A stretch of DNA of 64,000 bases, from assembly GCA_002633005.1 (NCBI GenBank), contig NMRA01000754.1:1-64000 (forward strand). Direction: 5' to 3'. The translations under genes and the position numbers were made by a program. Below are positions 1-11,800 of the stretch, piece by piece. Source of the stretch: Phoronis australis (Eukaryota; Phoronida; Phoronidae). Under the pieces are notes generated by a model that worked only from the letters and a program-made list of their open reading frames with translations, was not told the origin of the DNA and made no database searches. Within the stretch, counting starts at the first letter, position 1, and each line of letters begins with the position of its first letter.

Positions 1-841
1 AACTTTTTGCAAAGTTGCTTCTTAGAGAACGAAAAATATTGAATGTAAACTTTTTCACGTTACTATGTGTTGTCAAGTAATAGAAATTTAAAATCAATTT
101 CGTAAGTGCCATTTCGCGGCGAACTGATTCTTGGCAACCCTGTTGCTCCGGTGACCGGGCAGCATTGAGCACAGGGAGTGAGGATGCATTGCTTTGAGTT
201 CGAGAATATTGTTTTGTTATAAAATCAATGTGTATGTATGTTTTAACGGCCATCAGGTGGATTTCAGTTTGCTGCTAAGCGAATGTATTCAGCGCGCTGC
301 CAGTAGCCACAGCAATTGCTTCCATGTTTTGATCTGAGTTTCACACTGGGTCGAGGAGGAAAATACACTAACAGATCTGACAAGATTTTTCGGTTAAATC
401 CAACAAATGTCTCGTCACATCAAAGGTTTGATAGGCGCCGTCACAGATTAGAGTGAGCTAGTTGCTATTCACGGGCTTGACCGAGTGTGTAATGATTGAG
501 ATAATTGCGGTCGTAAACCAACACCCCCGGCCTGTTTAGCATACAAGTTTCAATGTAAAAATGAACAATAAGTAAGGGGAGTGACCAAAAAATTTGAAAA
601 GTATATTTTGTCCGTCATCGAATTTATAAAATCGAAGAATTATAAGAAAAATTAGCAAATGCGATCTCTTCAGCAGCGACGTTGGTGAATTGATAAGGAA
701 GGGTTAGTCAATCTGGCTAAGTTCACTTAGGCGTTGGGTTGACTAAACCCCAAATGTTAGCGTAGGAGTTGCCTCGTGTAAAACGCTACTTAACATGAAC
801 ACAAGACATAATGCTTACTACTCCACAGAGGAGAGAAGGCA
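1..841. other. No gene recognised
   Basis: Nothing coding is recognisable here. There is no long open frame and no protein motif that I can place. It is AT-rich sequence upstream of the SINE. Confidence 0.5.
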
Positions 842-1049
842 GTGTGGCCTAGTGTGATGGTGCTCGCTTACTTTACTCGAGGTCGTGGGTACGAGTCCAG
901 GGCCACACTGCAAGACCCTTGAGTCAGGTTTCTAGCTTCTCAGCTCGGTTTTAACTAAATATTAATAAAGCACAAAAATGGTTCCAGGTGATCAGTGCAA
1001 TGGGCTTACATGCGCGGCCTGCGCCTGAATATATATATTATTATTATTA
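842..1049 (+). mobile_element. tRNA-derived SINE
   Basis: The 5' part is tRNA-like. An A-box-like element (TAGTGTGATGG, about 850-860) and a B-box-like element (GGTACGAGTCC, 888-898) have tRNA-like spacing. The ends GTGTGGCC (843-850) and GGCCACAC (901-908) can pair like an acceptor stem. An unrelated 3' body follows and ends in an AT/ATT microsatellite (about 1029-1049), as in SINEs mobilised by LINEs with microsatellite tails. It is read as a SINE rather than a working tRNA because of the long 3' body, the imperfect boxes and the simple-repeat tail. Confidence 0.6.
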
Positions 1050-1565
1050 CTCCACAAATACAGTCGTCTAGTGTTGGTCTCGAGACATACAGATGGGTCA
1101 AATCGCATAAGTGGTTTTGGAATATCGACACTGGTTAGAGGGACAGAACGCTCTACTCGGACCCTTTCACAGTAGAAGTAGGGGAAGGCGGATTCTCGAG
1201 TTTTTTGTGCAAATTAGGCACGGTTTCTGCAAACCCAAAGTCCGGTTCCTGTAACTGCGGTACAATCTCCAAACCATAGCTATGCTTAACTTGAAACTCT
1301 ACAGATGGTCAATATGTCGCCCTGCAACAGCTTCACCAACAACGAACTCTGAAACATAAAGAATTCTCTAACTTGCCACCAGAACAGCGAGAAGTCTTGG
1401 AACTTGCCAAAAGGTTGTTTTGTCTTTGACAGGAACTTTCCAGAGCGACCCTACATCAGATGAGGGTTACAATCTATGTTGCATTACATTTATGTGTTGG
1501 AGCTCATGGGACCTTTTGCGATTCGGAGAAGAGTGGTACTCTATAAGTATGATTATGACGGGTAG
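1050..1565. other. Unassigned sequence upstream of BEL/Pao relic
   Basis: No intact frame is seen. It may contain decayed upstream pol sequence of the BEL/Pao relic that begins at about 1566, but no motif could be recognised. Confidence 0.3.
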
Positions 1566-2400
1566 GTGAATGCATCCTACGTTGGTCGTTGGGAATCATG
1601 GGAATTGTCGACTCCACATTTTATGCATACGAGTAAGCAGTTGCGGCTGAGCCTTACCTCAGAACTCGTGAAAAAGAGGACCATTTATCCACCATTACGC
1701 GCCGCATTGCTTGCCATGGAAATGGCTGATACTGTATGTTTGCATCTCGGAGTGAACTTCACCAATATTTGTTACTACACTGATAGTCGTAACTTGAACA
1801 ACCGATCATCTGTACAATTCTACAACAAAGTAGCTAACGTTGTTGAAAGGGTCTCTACGCATTTCAAAACCCTCACACTGGTTACATATTCGTCTGCAGA
1901 AAATCCAGCAGACCATAATTCCCTTGAACTTGCCTCGAGCGAGCGTATGCTCGAGTGTTGGATTGTAGGGCTAGCAACAACCTGTGTTCCTCAATCTCTA
2001 AACTTATCCACTGTTTGACCTAGACCAAGAAAAGGTTTTCAAGTTGGGAGCCGATCCTGGTTTCTGCTAGTACCATCTTGAAGAGAAAGACAAGGCAAGT
2101 TAAGCAAAAGAACCCAGAGTTGTTGGACCTTAGAAAGGACAGCGAGACTGCTTTGATCAGATGTTACCAGGAATCTATATTCTCCAAACAGACCCATTAC
2201 CTACAAGATGGAGTGCCTATCCTGACACCCAGTTCTCTTGTCTCCATATCTGGATGAAAGTGATATCCTCACAGTAGGGGGTACGCTGAATCTGAATGCT
2301 CCACCTACAGAACTTCGTAACCCGGTTATTCCCCCAAGCTTAGCTCATGTGGCCAGATTGGGTGTTCGTAATTGCTCACTGAGGTCTTAGTTTTATTGAA
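1566..2400 (+). pseudogene. BEL/Pao retrotransposon pol relic (RNase H to pre-integrase region)
   Basis: An open frame at 1566-2018 carries the RNase H-like region of BEL/Pao pol: the aspartate block CYYTDSR followed about 45 residues later by the family-typical ENPADH motif. After a stop and frame changes, 2160-2400 still encodes the spacer that precedes the integrase zinc finger in this superfamily, recognisable as SPYLDESDILTVGGTLN and then NPVIPPSLAHVA. Reverse transcriptase, protease, gag and LTRs were not found. The relic is on the same strand as the second BEL/Pao copy at 29.1-31.0 kb. Frameshifts and stops show that it is dead. Confidence 0.7.
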
Positions 2401-2404
2401 GGAG

Positions 2405-2600
2405 ATGTCAGAGCTGGTGGCTCCAGTGACGGATTTAGATAGGGGAAAAGGGGTGCCATACTCCCCCCCCCCCTAAAACTAACCCAGATTCCATTTGGCA
2501 GTTCGGAGGTGCGAATGTATGACGGGCAAAATCCTGGCTAATACTCTGCCCTGCTACCCCCCAGCTCAAAACCCTGTATCCGGCCTTGATTGGGTCATCG
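2405..2600. repeat. CAGTGGCGGATYTAG-type repeat, degenerate copy
   Basis: CAGTGACGGATTTAG at about 2425 is followed by a G-rich stretch and then CCCCCCCCCCCTAAAA. This resembles the end sequence of the element at 47740-48073 and the copy at 28190. The exact right boundary is not clear. Confidence 0.4.
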
Positions 2601-3055
2601 TATCAAAGAGACTTTGGTCTCCATTTCGGTGATTCATTAACTGCATGGCGTGTTGGAAACTGCATGACAAAACTGAGTGTTGGAAGATTGCTGACTTACC
2701 GGAAAACCGTGTTACTCCTGGACCCCCATTCAGGGAAGCCGGAGCTGTGAAATGTTTCCACATTTGGTTTTTGATATCGCGTCGGGAAATTGTATCGAAA
2801 AAGACTTTCCCTAAGTAAAGGATCAAACAGTTCCCATAACACAGTCACATCACACACTCATCATCACGTGACTTATCTGTCAGTTGTGCAGGTTGAAGCA
2901 AGGCTCGATAATATGCACCACTTCTGATTTCAGACATAAGAACAGTTATTTTGTCGTCATGCATGTCGTGAGCCACAAAAGATGTCTCCAGAATTTCGAT
3001 TCGTTCATAGAGATAGAATGTTCGCTGAAACCGTGATTAAATCATTCGTTGTACA

Positions 3056-3213
3056 CCTGGGCTGAGTTGCATAAAGCTTCAAAAGTTATCCGCTGGATAA
3101 GTTTGATTGTTGCATGACGTCAGGTGCATTGTTCAACAATAACAACGTGACGCGTGATAATGCGACGTCATTGTTGCTATACGGCGTATAACTTTTATGC
3201 AACTGGGCCCTGG
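3056..3213. mobile_element. Palindromic MITE (GGGCCCAGTTGCATAAA ends)
   Basis: This is a 158-bp hairpin-like element. The left end CCTGGGCTGAGTTGCATAAA is the imperfect inverse of the right end (CCAGGGCCCAGTTGCATAAA on the other strand). The arms continue inward through GTTAT-CGC-G-ATA and a TGACGTC palindrome, with a short central loop near 3130-3145. It is non-coding. No clear target-site duplication was seen. Confidence 0.65.
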
Positions 3214-4818
3214 TCGCCAACGTGAAGTGACGATGCTATTGGATTCATTCCTACTTATGAAAAGAATCTTACGTTGACACCCTAAGCGGTCGAGATTTGG
3301 CAACTCGACCGGAATTTTCGGATTCAGATCAAAGACACCATGCTGTTGTGGTTAATTAAATCGCCTCAGGCTGTTGATGTTCTCGTTCTCTAGCTAATGA
3401 GACCATCATAAACGCATTAGGGACGACAATAGTATTTTTAAATATTCGTTTTGAAAGTTTTTAAATGGCATATTTAAATAGGTCGTGAAAAGAACAAGTG
3501 ATAAGTTTTTTGAATTTTGAAAATTGGACAAGGAATTTGACTTTGTTTAATATTGCAATAATGTGTTTCTCATTAATTTTGCTGGGTGTGCAATATATTT
3601 TGGTCAATTACTAATTGGAATTTTTGAGGTAGAAGCCAAGTGTCATCGTATAATTCTTGGCATGTAAAATAGAGTGCAACAACTGTTACCGAAAGGTCCA
3701 ACATAGACTCATTGGGCGGATATTCGAAAAACGACCTTTCAAAAAAGTCAAACCAAACCAAACGTACGCCTGAAAGCGTTTTTACTCTGCCGCGGTACAT
3801 CCGAACAGTGCGGACATGCCACAAGTTTGCTGTACAAATTCGCGCGTGGAACAAAAGCGTGGAAATCGATACTTCTACGCTTACCCACTTCAGTCTGGGA
3901 TTGTCCAATGTGTAAGTACTCTAGAAAATGTGGAGAGGTTAAGAAAATTACATTCAATTTCTTAAAAGTAAGCATGTCGAATGTAATCCCCGATGTGCGG
4001 CGTTGACAGCTAGACTTTTATTTGTTTATTTCACCGCCTTGTGCAAGTAGCTTTCGACGTTTTTCTTTGTGTACACGTGAATTATTATCTAATGGCTTCT
4101 GCAATTACCAATAGTATTCAAAAGGAATTTTATATTGCTCTGAGATCCGGAGTTTCAATTTTATGAGATTTTCTACCTTACGTCAAGGCCAGGGGTCAGA
4201 CGTGTCACCTACTTTTGATGCAGTTGAACAGATCTATGTCTTTCTTGAAGCATCTGAAATGCTAGTCATACGCAAGTGATTTCGTGGAAACAATATTTAC
4301 ACTGTTTCTGGGCTTAGAAGGGGAACTGGTTATCGCAAAATTAAGAGTTTTTATGAGGTTTTCAACGCAAGAACCGTCAAGCGCGTCCTCATACAAGCTG
4401 GGTCATACATACGTCACACTCATGTCCACAGAGCGAAGAAACTTTCAATTTGAAGTCACCTTTCTTCTTATTTCTCGTTTTTGGACTATCATTGTGATGT
4501 GCAGTGCCATAAAGGACAGTTAATGAGAATATCAATTTTACCAGTTGTCAAAATAAGGGAAATGGTGGTTTTAAGAACTAAACTAGGTCACATATTTATT
4601 AAAGCCCCCGTAAACCATGTCTCGTTGTTAAAAGACCAACTTTTACTGCATCCGCACGTGCTCGTCAAAAACAAGAGCAGCGTGGTGTTATCGTTACCTT
4701 GAAATTGTTTACTGGTACAGTAAACCAGTGCATCCGTACATACTGTCGTGGCAAATAAGTGAGCTCACTGTGAAGCAAAAACGTCAGACGGGGATTTTCT
4801 TATCAAGCCTATATATAC
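3214..4818. other. No gene recognised
   Basis: Overlapping short open frames at 3573-3975 on both strands have no recognisable domain. A plus-strand frame ends at a consensus-looking GTAAGT at about 3913, but the phase does not match the phase-1 TSP1 exons downstream. No signal peptide exon for the TSP1 gene could be identified. Confidence 0.4.
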
Positions 4819-4950
4819 AGGTTATCCCACATACATAGGAATACTGCTGCCATATCATATCGAGAATTCATTTCATCTGGGAATGTCCCAACGAGACCGA
4901 AGGTCGAGATAGGATATTGCAGTAATATTCCTATGTATGTGGGATAACCT
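4819..4950. mobile_element. Palindromic foldback element 1
   Basis: Arms of about 45 bp form an inverted repeat. AGGTTATCCCACATACATAG at 4819 is matched exactly by its complement ending at 4950, and imperfect pairing continues inward. The loop contains CGAGACCGAAGGTCGAG, a motif that recurs in the loop of the foldback element at 27134-27280. It is non-coding. Confidence 0.7.
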
Positions 4951-5675
4951 ATTTATCCCATATATGCGGACTTATTAGTTTGCATCATCACCGCAAACTT
5001 GCTGCCGTGTGCTCCGGCTTGTTATATGACGCCATATGTATGCCAATACGGTACCCAAGTTGGTCAAGCGACAAGGCTATCTGTGAAAGTGTTGAATAAC
5101 CAGTGAAGATTTATTGCCTGATAAATTGATTAGATTTTTCATTTTGTGAAATATGCAAGTTAAAGCACTAAACCATTTAAAATATCAAAAGTTTATCGAA
5201 AACTTAGAAACAATCCATCCGCGAATATGAAAGTTGAAACATTCCTTGAATAGTTGTGCCGCAACTTCGTCGTTTTAGCTTCAATGAATTTCTTAGTTTT
5301 CTTTACGTGTTTTTGTTTCTTAGCTTTTGGACTGTAAATGGTATGAGAAACGTTTTCCTTCGTTGATCACAGCATTGGAAAATAACTGTGGAAACTGTGC
5401 TGATTGGCTGAACTTGAGATAACAATTACGATGCTTTCGTTTTCGTACATGTCAAACAAATTAATTGCATACAACAGTTATGCGTGCTCCATCGTAACGT
5501 GAGTGTGTGAGCTGGATTGAGTTTGATGCAAATGTGTCTGGGGACATCATAGGAAGCCCGGCAAGGATAACGTTACACTCGTTGAAACCAAATTAAAAAG
5601 ATCGCGGTAAGTGCTTATCGCATTGTTTTCGTGACGGCTGATACTGAAATCGAAGTCTCACTACTTTTGTTCCAG
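4951..5675. other. Upstream flank of the TSP1 array
   Basis: No coding exon was recognised between the foldback element and the first TSP1 exon. Exons for the signal peptide and any N-terminal domains of the TSP1 gene must lie upstream, undetected or outside the window. The last 100 bases resemble the pre-exon intron of the array units. Confidence 0.4.
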
Positions 5676-5849
5676 TCAATGGGATGTGGTCAAGCTGGAG
5701 ATCTTGGGGGTCTTGCTCAGTTACGTGTGACGTTGGCGTAACTACACGAGAACGAAAGTGCGACAATCCCGTGCCAGCATTTGGAGGCCTCGCTTGTATT
5801 GGAAAAAGTTCAGAAAATCGCACATGTGATACACATAAAAACTGCCCGG
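5676..5849 (+). CDS. TSP1 exon 1 (type I)
   Basis: This is a 174-bp, phase 1-1 exon with acceptor TTTTGTTCCAG and donor G|GTAAGA. It reads NGMWSSWRSWGSCSVTC and ends CDTHKNCPG. Six cysteines, the tryptophan ladder, the CSVTCDVG fucosylation motif and the ENRT N-glycosylation site are present. It is the most divergent of the 5' type I modules (PVPAFGGLACIGKSS) and is probably an older copy. It is the first recognisable exon of the gene. Confidence 0.85.
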
Positions 5850-8800
5850 GTAAGAAAACGATTGCAGTCTTGCGCTATTGGAACATTGTGCTGAACATGC
5901 CTCGGTATAAATGCTTACTTTTGGTTAAGAAATCCTGAAATACTGTTAAAAATATGACCAGATGCATTACGGATGAACAGTTAAGTTGGCGAAATGAAAT
6001 CTTGTGACCGGAGTTTAAACCATTATTCATCTGTCCGATACCAAACATGGCCTACAATAAAACGGATAATTTCAAGATTGGTATATGGGTATATATCGAT
6101 GCAAAATTTATGTGTTTTACTGCTGTCTATGTCTACGATCGGAGAAATGCTTAAACCTGACAAAAGCAAGGGCATCACACTCTTATCATTACTTTGAAAT
6201 TGTTCATAAAAAATCACTGACGTACGCATTACCTTCGCAAACGAACATTATGCGCCGTGTCAAACAGATACGTGTTCCTGATCTGAAACAACAACGACTT
6301 GATACTTTCTTCTCAAACCCACAAATAAGTTCTCATCTGATAAAGGAACATTAAAATGCTAAAGTTGTAACTATGAATCAAAGACGGACTTTGTTTTTCG
6401 ACAGAGGGCGCCGGTTTACAACTCCACCGCAATAATTACAGTTTTTTAGTTTTCATCACAGAAAAACCGCAAAATTGAAGATAGAAACGTGACTGTGTGA
6501 ATGTATCTGGCGCCTTGTTGGGGAGCAAATCAACGATGAGGTTACTTTAGTTAAAAACGTACCTTAGAATGTGACAATTGCTTATCACATTTTTTTCGTG
6601 TTGGCTGATACATGTACTGAAATGCACTTTTGTTCCAGTCAATGGGAAATGGTCAAGCTGGACGTCGTGGGGGTCTTGCTCAGTAACGTGTAAGGTTGGC
6701 GTAACTACACGAGAACGAAAGTGCGACAATCCCATGCCAGCTTTTGGAGGCCTCACTTGTCAAGGAAAAAGTTTAGAAAATCACACATGTAATACAAATA
6801 AAAATTGCCCGGGTACGAAAACGTTTACAATTTGTAGTAATTTTCTACGACACCACCACTAAATATCCTATCACAAGAGACTCTGATTTCCTTTTAAAAA
6901 ATCCAAAATCCATCATTAGTTCATTAATGAAATACTGAAATGAAAACTGCCACATCTTGAATTTGATGTTTGTAGTCTCTGTAGGACCATTGTGCTTAAT
7001 ACGTCTACGTATGAATCTTTATTGTTCGCTAAAATCGTAAGCTAGTGTTCAAAATCTGACCCGTTCCATTTTGTTCGAACGTTTAAGTTCACTAAAAAAT
7101 CTTTTGGTCGGAGACTAAACCATTATTCGTCTTCCAGAGAGTTGACATAGCCTACAATAAAACGAATAATTTCAAGAGTGGTGTGTGCATACATCAATTT
7201 CAGTTTTATGTCTTTCACTGTTATCTAAGTCTACGATAGGAGAGTTGGTTAAGTGTGACAAAAGCAAGGGCATCGCATTCATATGTTTTCCTTGAAATTC
7301 TTTACAATAAACCAATGACGAACACATTACTATCGCAACTTGGTATTATGCACCGTACCAGACAGATAAGTGTTCCTGATCTGAAGCAATAACGACCTGG
7401 TACTTTCTTCTCAAGCCCACAAACAAGTTCTCATCTGAGAAAGGAACAATAAAATACCAAAGTGTAAGTCAAAGTCAGACGTTGTTTTTCGACAGAGGGC
7501 GCCGGTTTACTACTCCACCGTAATAATTACGCTTTTTTAGTTTTCATCACAGGCAAACCGTAAAATTGAAAATACAAACAACAGAACGAGGTCAATGTTA
7601 ACGTGACTGTGTGAATATATCTGGAGCATTGATGGGGAGCAAAGCAATGATGAGGATAATCTAGTTAAAAACGTACCTTAAATTGTGACAATAGCTTATC
7701 ACATTGTTTTCGTGTTGGCTGATAGTGAATTGCAGTTTTTTTCCAGTCAATGGGAAATGGTCAAGCTGGACGCCGTGGGGGTCTTGCTCAGTAACGTGTG
7801 AGGTTGGCGTAACTACACGAGAACGAAAGTGCGACAATCCCATGCCAGCTTTTGGAGGCCTCACTTGTCAAGGAAAAAGCTTAGAAAATCGCACATGTAA
7901 TACAAATAAAAATTGCCCGGGTACGAAAACGTTTACAGTTTGGAGTATTTTTGTGAGAAACCACCACTAAATATCCTATCACAATCGAGTCTGATTTTTT
8001 TTTTAAAAATTCCAAAATCCATGATTCGTTTATTGATGGAGTAGTGAAATGATGACTGCCATATCTTGAGTTGATATTGTCTTTGTAGGACCATTATGCT
8101 TAATTTGTCTACGTATGAATGTTTTTGTTCACTAAAACCGAAATATAATGTCCAAAATGTGACCTGATACATTTCTAACGAACGTTTAAGTTCATTAAAT
8201 GATCTTGTGATGGGAAAATAAAGCATTATTCGTCTGCCCTAGAGTTGCCATAACCTACAATAAAACAGATAATTTCAAGATTTGTGTGTGTATACATCAA
8301 TGACAGATTTATGTCTTTTACTGTTGTCTGTGTCTTCGATCGCAGAGTTTCTTAACCCAGAAAAAAGCAAGGGCACCGCACTCTTATTATCACTTTAGAA
8401 TTGCCTAAAATGAACCACTGACGTATGCATTACCTTTGAAACTGAACATTATGCACCGTGCCAAACAGACACGTGTTCCTAATCCGAAACAATAGCGACC
8501 TGATACTTTCTTCTCAAACCCAGAAATAAGTTCTCATCTCAGAAAAGAACAATAAAATGCCAAAGTTTTAACTGTGAGTAAAAGTCAATTGAAAGTTGTT
8601 TTTTGACAGAAGGTGCCGATTTATTACTCCACTGCATTAATTGCGATTATTTAGTTTTCATCAACGCCACAACGTTAAACTGAAGATAGAAATAACAGCA
8701 CGTGGTGGGTGTTAACATGTGTGTATGTGTGACTTGGAATGACTGTGTTGCGAAAATGACTGGCGCCTTGATGAGAAGCAAAGCAATTATTAGGTGACTC

Positions 8801-11800
8801 GTTAAAAACGTAACTTTAACCATGGTAATTGCCTATCACGCTGTTCTCGCTTTGACTGATACTGAAATGCAGTTTTATTCCAGTCAATGGGAAATGGTCA
8901 AGCTGGACGTCGTGGGGGTTTTGCTCAGTAACGTGTGAGGTTGGCGTAACTACACGAGAACGAAAGTGCGACAATCCCATGCCAGCTTTTGGAGGCCTCA
9001 CTTGTCAAGGAAAAAGTTTAGAAAATCGCACATGTAATACAAAGAAAAACTGCCCGGGTACGAAACCGTTTACAATTTGGAGTATTTTTCTGAGACAACA
9101 CCACTAAATATCACAATCTAGTCTTATTTTCTTTTAAAAATTCCAAAATCCTTGATTCGTTCATTAACGAAGTAGTGAAATGAAAATTGCCACATCTTGA
9201 ATTTGATGTTTGAAGTCTTTTTAGGACTATTGTGCTTAATACGTCTATGTACACCTGTATGAATGTTTATTGTTCGCTAAAAGTTTAATATAGTGTTCAA
9301 AATCTGACCCGTTGCATTTCGTACGTACGTTTAAGTTCACTAAAAAATCTTTTGATCGGAGACTAAACAATTATTCGTTTGCCCGACAGTTGACATAAAC
9401 TAAAATAAAACAGATAATTTCACGAGTAGTGTGTGTATACATCAGTTTCCGTTTTAAATCTTTTACTGTTGTCTAAGTCTACGATCGGAGAGTTGGTTAA
9501 GTGTGACAAAAGCAAGGGCATCGCATTCATATGTCTTTCCTTGAAATTGTTACAATAAACCAATGACGAACACATTACCATCGCAACTCAATATTATGCA
9601 CCGTGTCAAACAGATAAGTGTTCCTGATCTGAAATAATAACGGCTTGATACTATCTTCTCAAGACCGAAAATAATCTAATCTGAGAAAGGAACAATAAAA
9701 TGCCAAAGTTTTAACTGTGAGTCAAAGTCAGACGTTGTTTTTGGACAGAGGGTGCCGATTTACTACTCCACCGCAATAATTTCGCTTTTTTAGTTTTCAT
9801 CACAGACAAACCGTAAAATTGAAGATAGAAACAATAGAACGTGGTCGGTGTTAACGTGACTGTGTGAATATGTCTGGCGCCTTGATGGGGAGCAAAGCAG
9901 TGATGAGGTTACTCTGGTTAAAAACGTACCTTAAAATGTGACAATTGCTTATCACATTGTTTTCGTGTTGGCTGATACTGAAATGCAGTTTTGTTCCAGT
10001 CAATGGGAAATGGTCCAGCTGGACGCCGTGGGGGTCTTGCTCAGTAACGTGTGAGGTTGGTGAAACTACACGAGAACGGAAGTGCGACAATCCCATGCCA
10101 GCTTTTGGAGGCCTCACCTGTCATGGAAAAAGTTTAGAAAATCGCACATGTAATACAAATAAAAACTGCCCGGGTACGAAAACGTTTACAATTTTGAGTA
10201 TTTTTCTGAGAGAACACCACTAAATATCCCATCACAATCGACTACGTTTTCCATTTAAAAATTCCAAAATCCATGAATCGTTCATTAATGAAGCATTTAA
10301 ATGAAGATTGCCACATCTTGAATTTGATGTTTAAGTCTTTTTAGGACTATTGTGCTTAATACGTCTATGTATATATAGATTATTACATGGCGAAGTCGTT
10401 ATCCCCCGTTATCTAGAGCCCGAGTGGATTTTGGAGAATTATCGCCCGAGGGGCGTTAGCCCCGAGGGCGATAATTCTACAAAATCCACGAGGGCTCTAG
10501 ATAAGGGGGATAACGGCTGAGAACATGTAATAATCTATTTATACCACATACTAAACGAGAAACATTGCAATGAATCGATCTACCTTTCTCGACTCGCCTC
10601 GGCTTTGTAACTACTTTCTATGTCAGAGGCCCGGGGTCGGAGGTCGTGACCTTTTAAGAAAAGCCGAGCTATTTTTGTCAAATAATACTTATACTCAAAA
10701 CCAATTGGAAATTTAACAAAACAGAAATGAAGTGAATCTCTAAATTAAGGTTAAGCAACTATTATAGCTTAAAACACGTTTTTACACGCTAAGCTTCGAC
10801 CGGGAAATTATCGTCTGCTAAAGTAGGTTACCACTGGTAACTGAATATAATTCTCAAGTCAAAGATCCTGACGACACGATACCTGCANNNNNNNNNNNNN
10901 NNNNNNNNNNNNGCGTAATATAGTGTTCAAAATCTGACCGCTGCATTTCGTACGAATGTTTAAGTTCACTAAAAAATCTTTTGATCGGAGACTTAACAAT
11001 TATTCGTCTGCCCGAAAGTTGACATAAACTCCAGTAAAACGGATATTTTCAAGATTAGTGTGTGTATACATCAATTTCTGTTTTGTGCCTTTTACTGTTG
11101 TCTAAGTCTACGATCGGAGAGTTGGTTAAGTGTGATAAAAGCAAGGGCATGGCGTTCTTATGTTTTCCTTGAAATTGTTTAGAATAAACCAATGACGAAC
11201 ACATTACCTTAGCAGCTCAATATTATGCGCCGTGTCAAACAGATACGTGTTCCCGATCTGAAACAATAACGACTTGATACGTTCTTCTCAAGCCCACAAA
11301 TAAGTTCTCATCTGAGAAAGGAACAATAAAATGCCAAACTTTTAACTCTGAGTCAAAGTTAGAAGTTGTTTTTCGACAGAGGGCGCCTGTTTACTACTCC
11401 ACCGCAATAGTTACGCTCTTTTGTTCTCATCACAGACAAACCGTAAAATTGAAGATAGAAACAACAGAACGTGTTCGGTGTTAATGTGACTGTGTGAATA
11501 TATCTGGCGCCTTGATGAGGAGCAAATCAATGATGAGGTTACTCTGGTTAAAAACGTACCTTAAATGTGACAATTGCTTTTCACATTGTTTTCGTATTGG
11601 CTGATACATGTACTGAAATGCAATTTTATTCCAGTCAATGGGAAATGGTCAAGCTGGACGTCCTGGGGGTCTTGCTCAGTAACGTGTGAGGTTGGTGAAA
11701 CTACACGAGAACGAAAGTGCGACAATCCCATGCCAGCTTTTGGAGGCCTCACTTGTCAAGGAAAAAGTTTAGAAAATCGCACATGTAATTCAAATAAAAA

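Noticed and set aside
3573-3975. Overlapping frames on both strands, one with a vaguely fibronectin-III-like stretch (KFAVQIRAWNK)
   Set aside because: There is no acceptor, the donor phase does not match the TSP1 exons, and the similarity is too short to support a domain.
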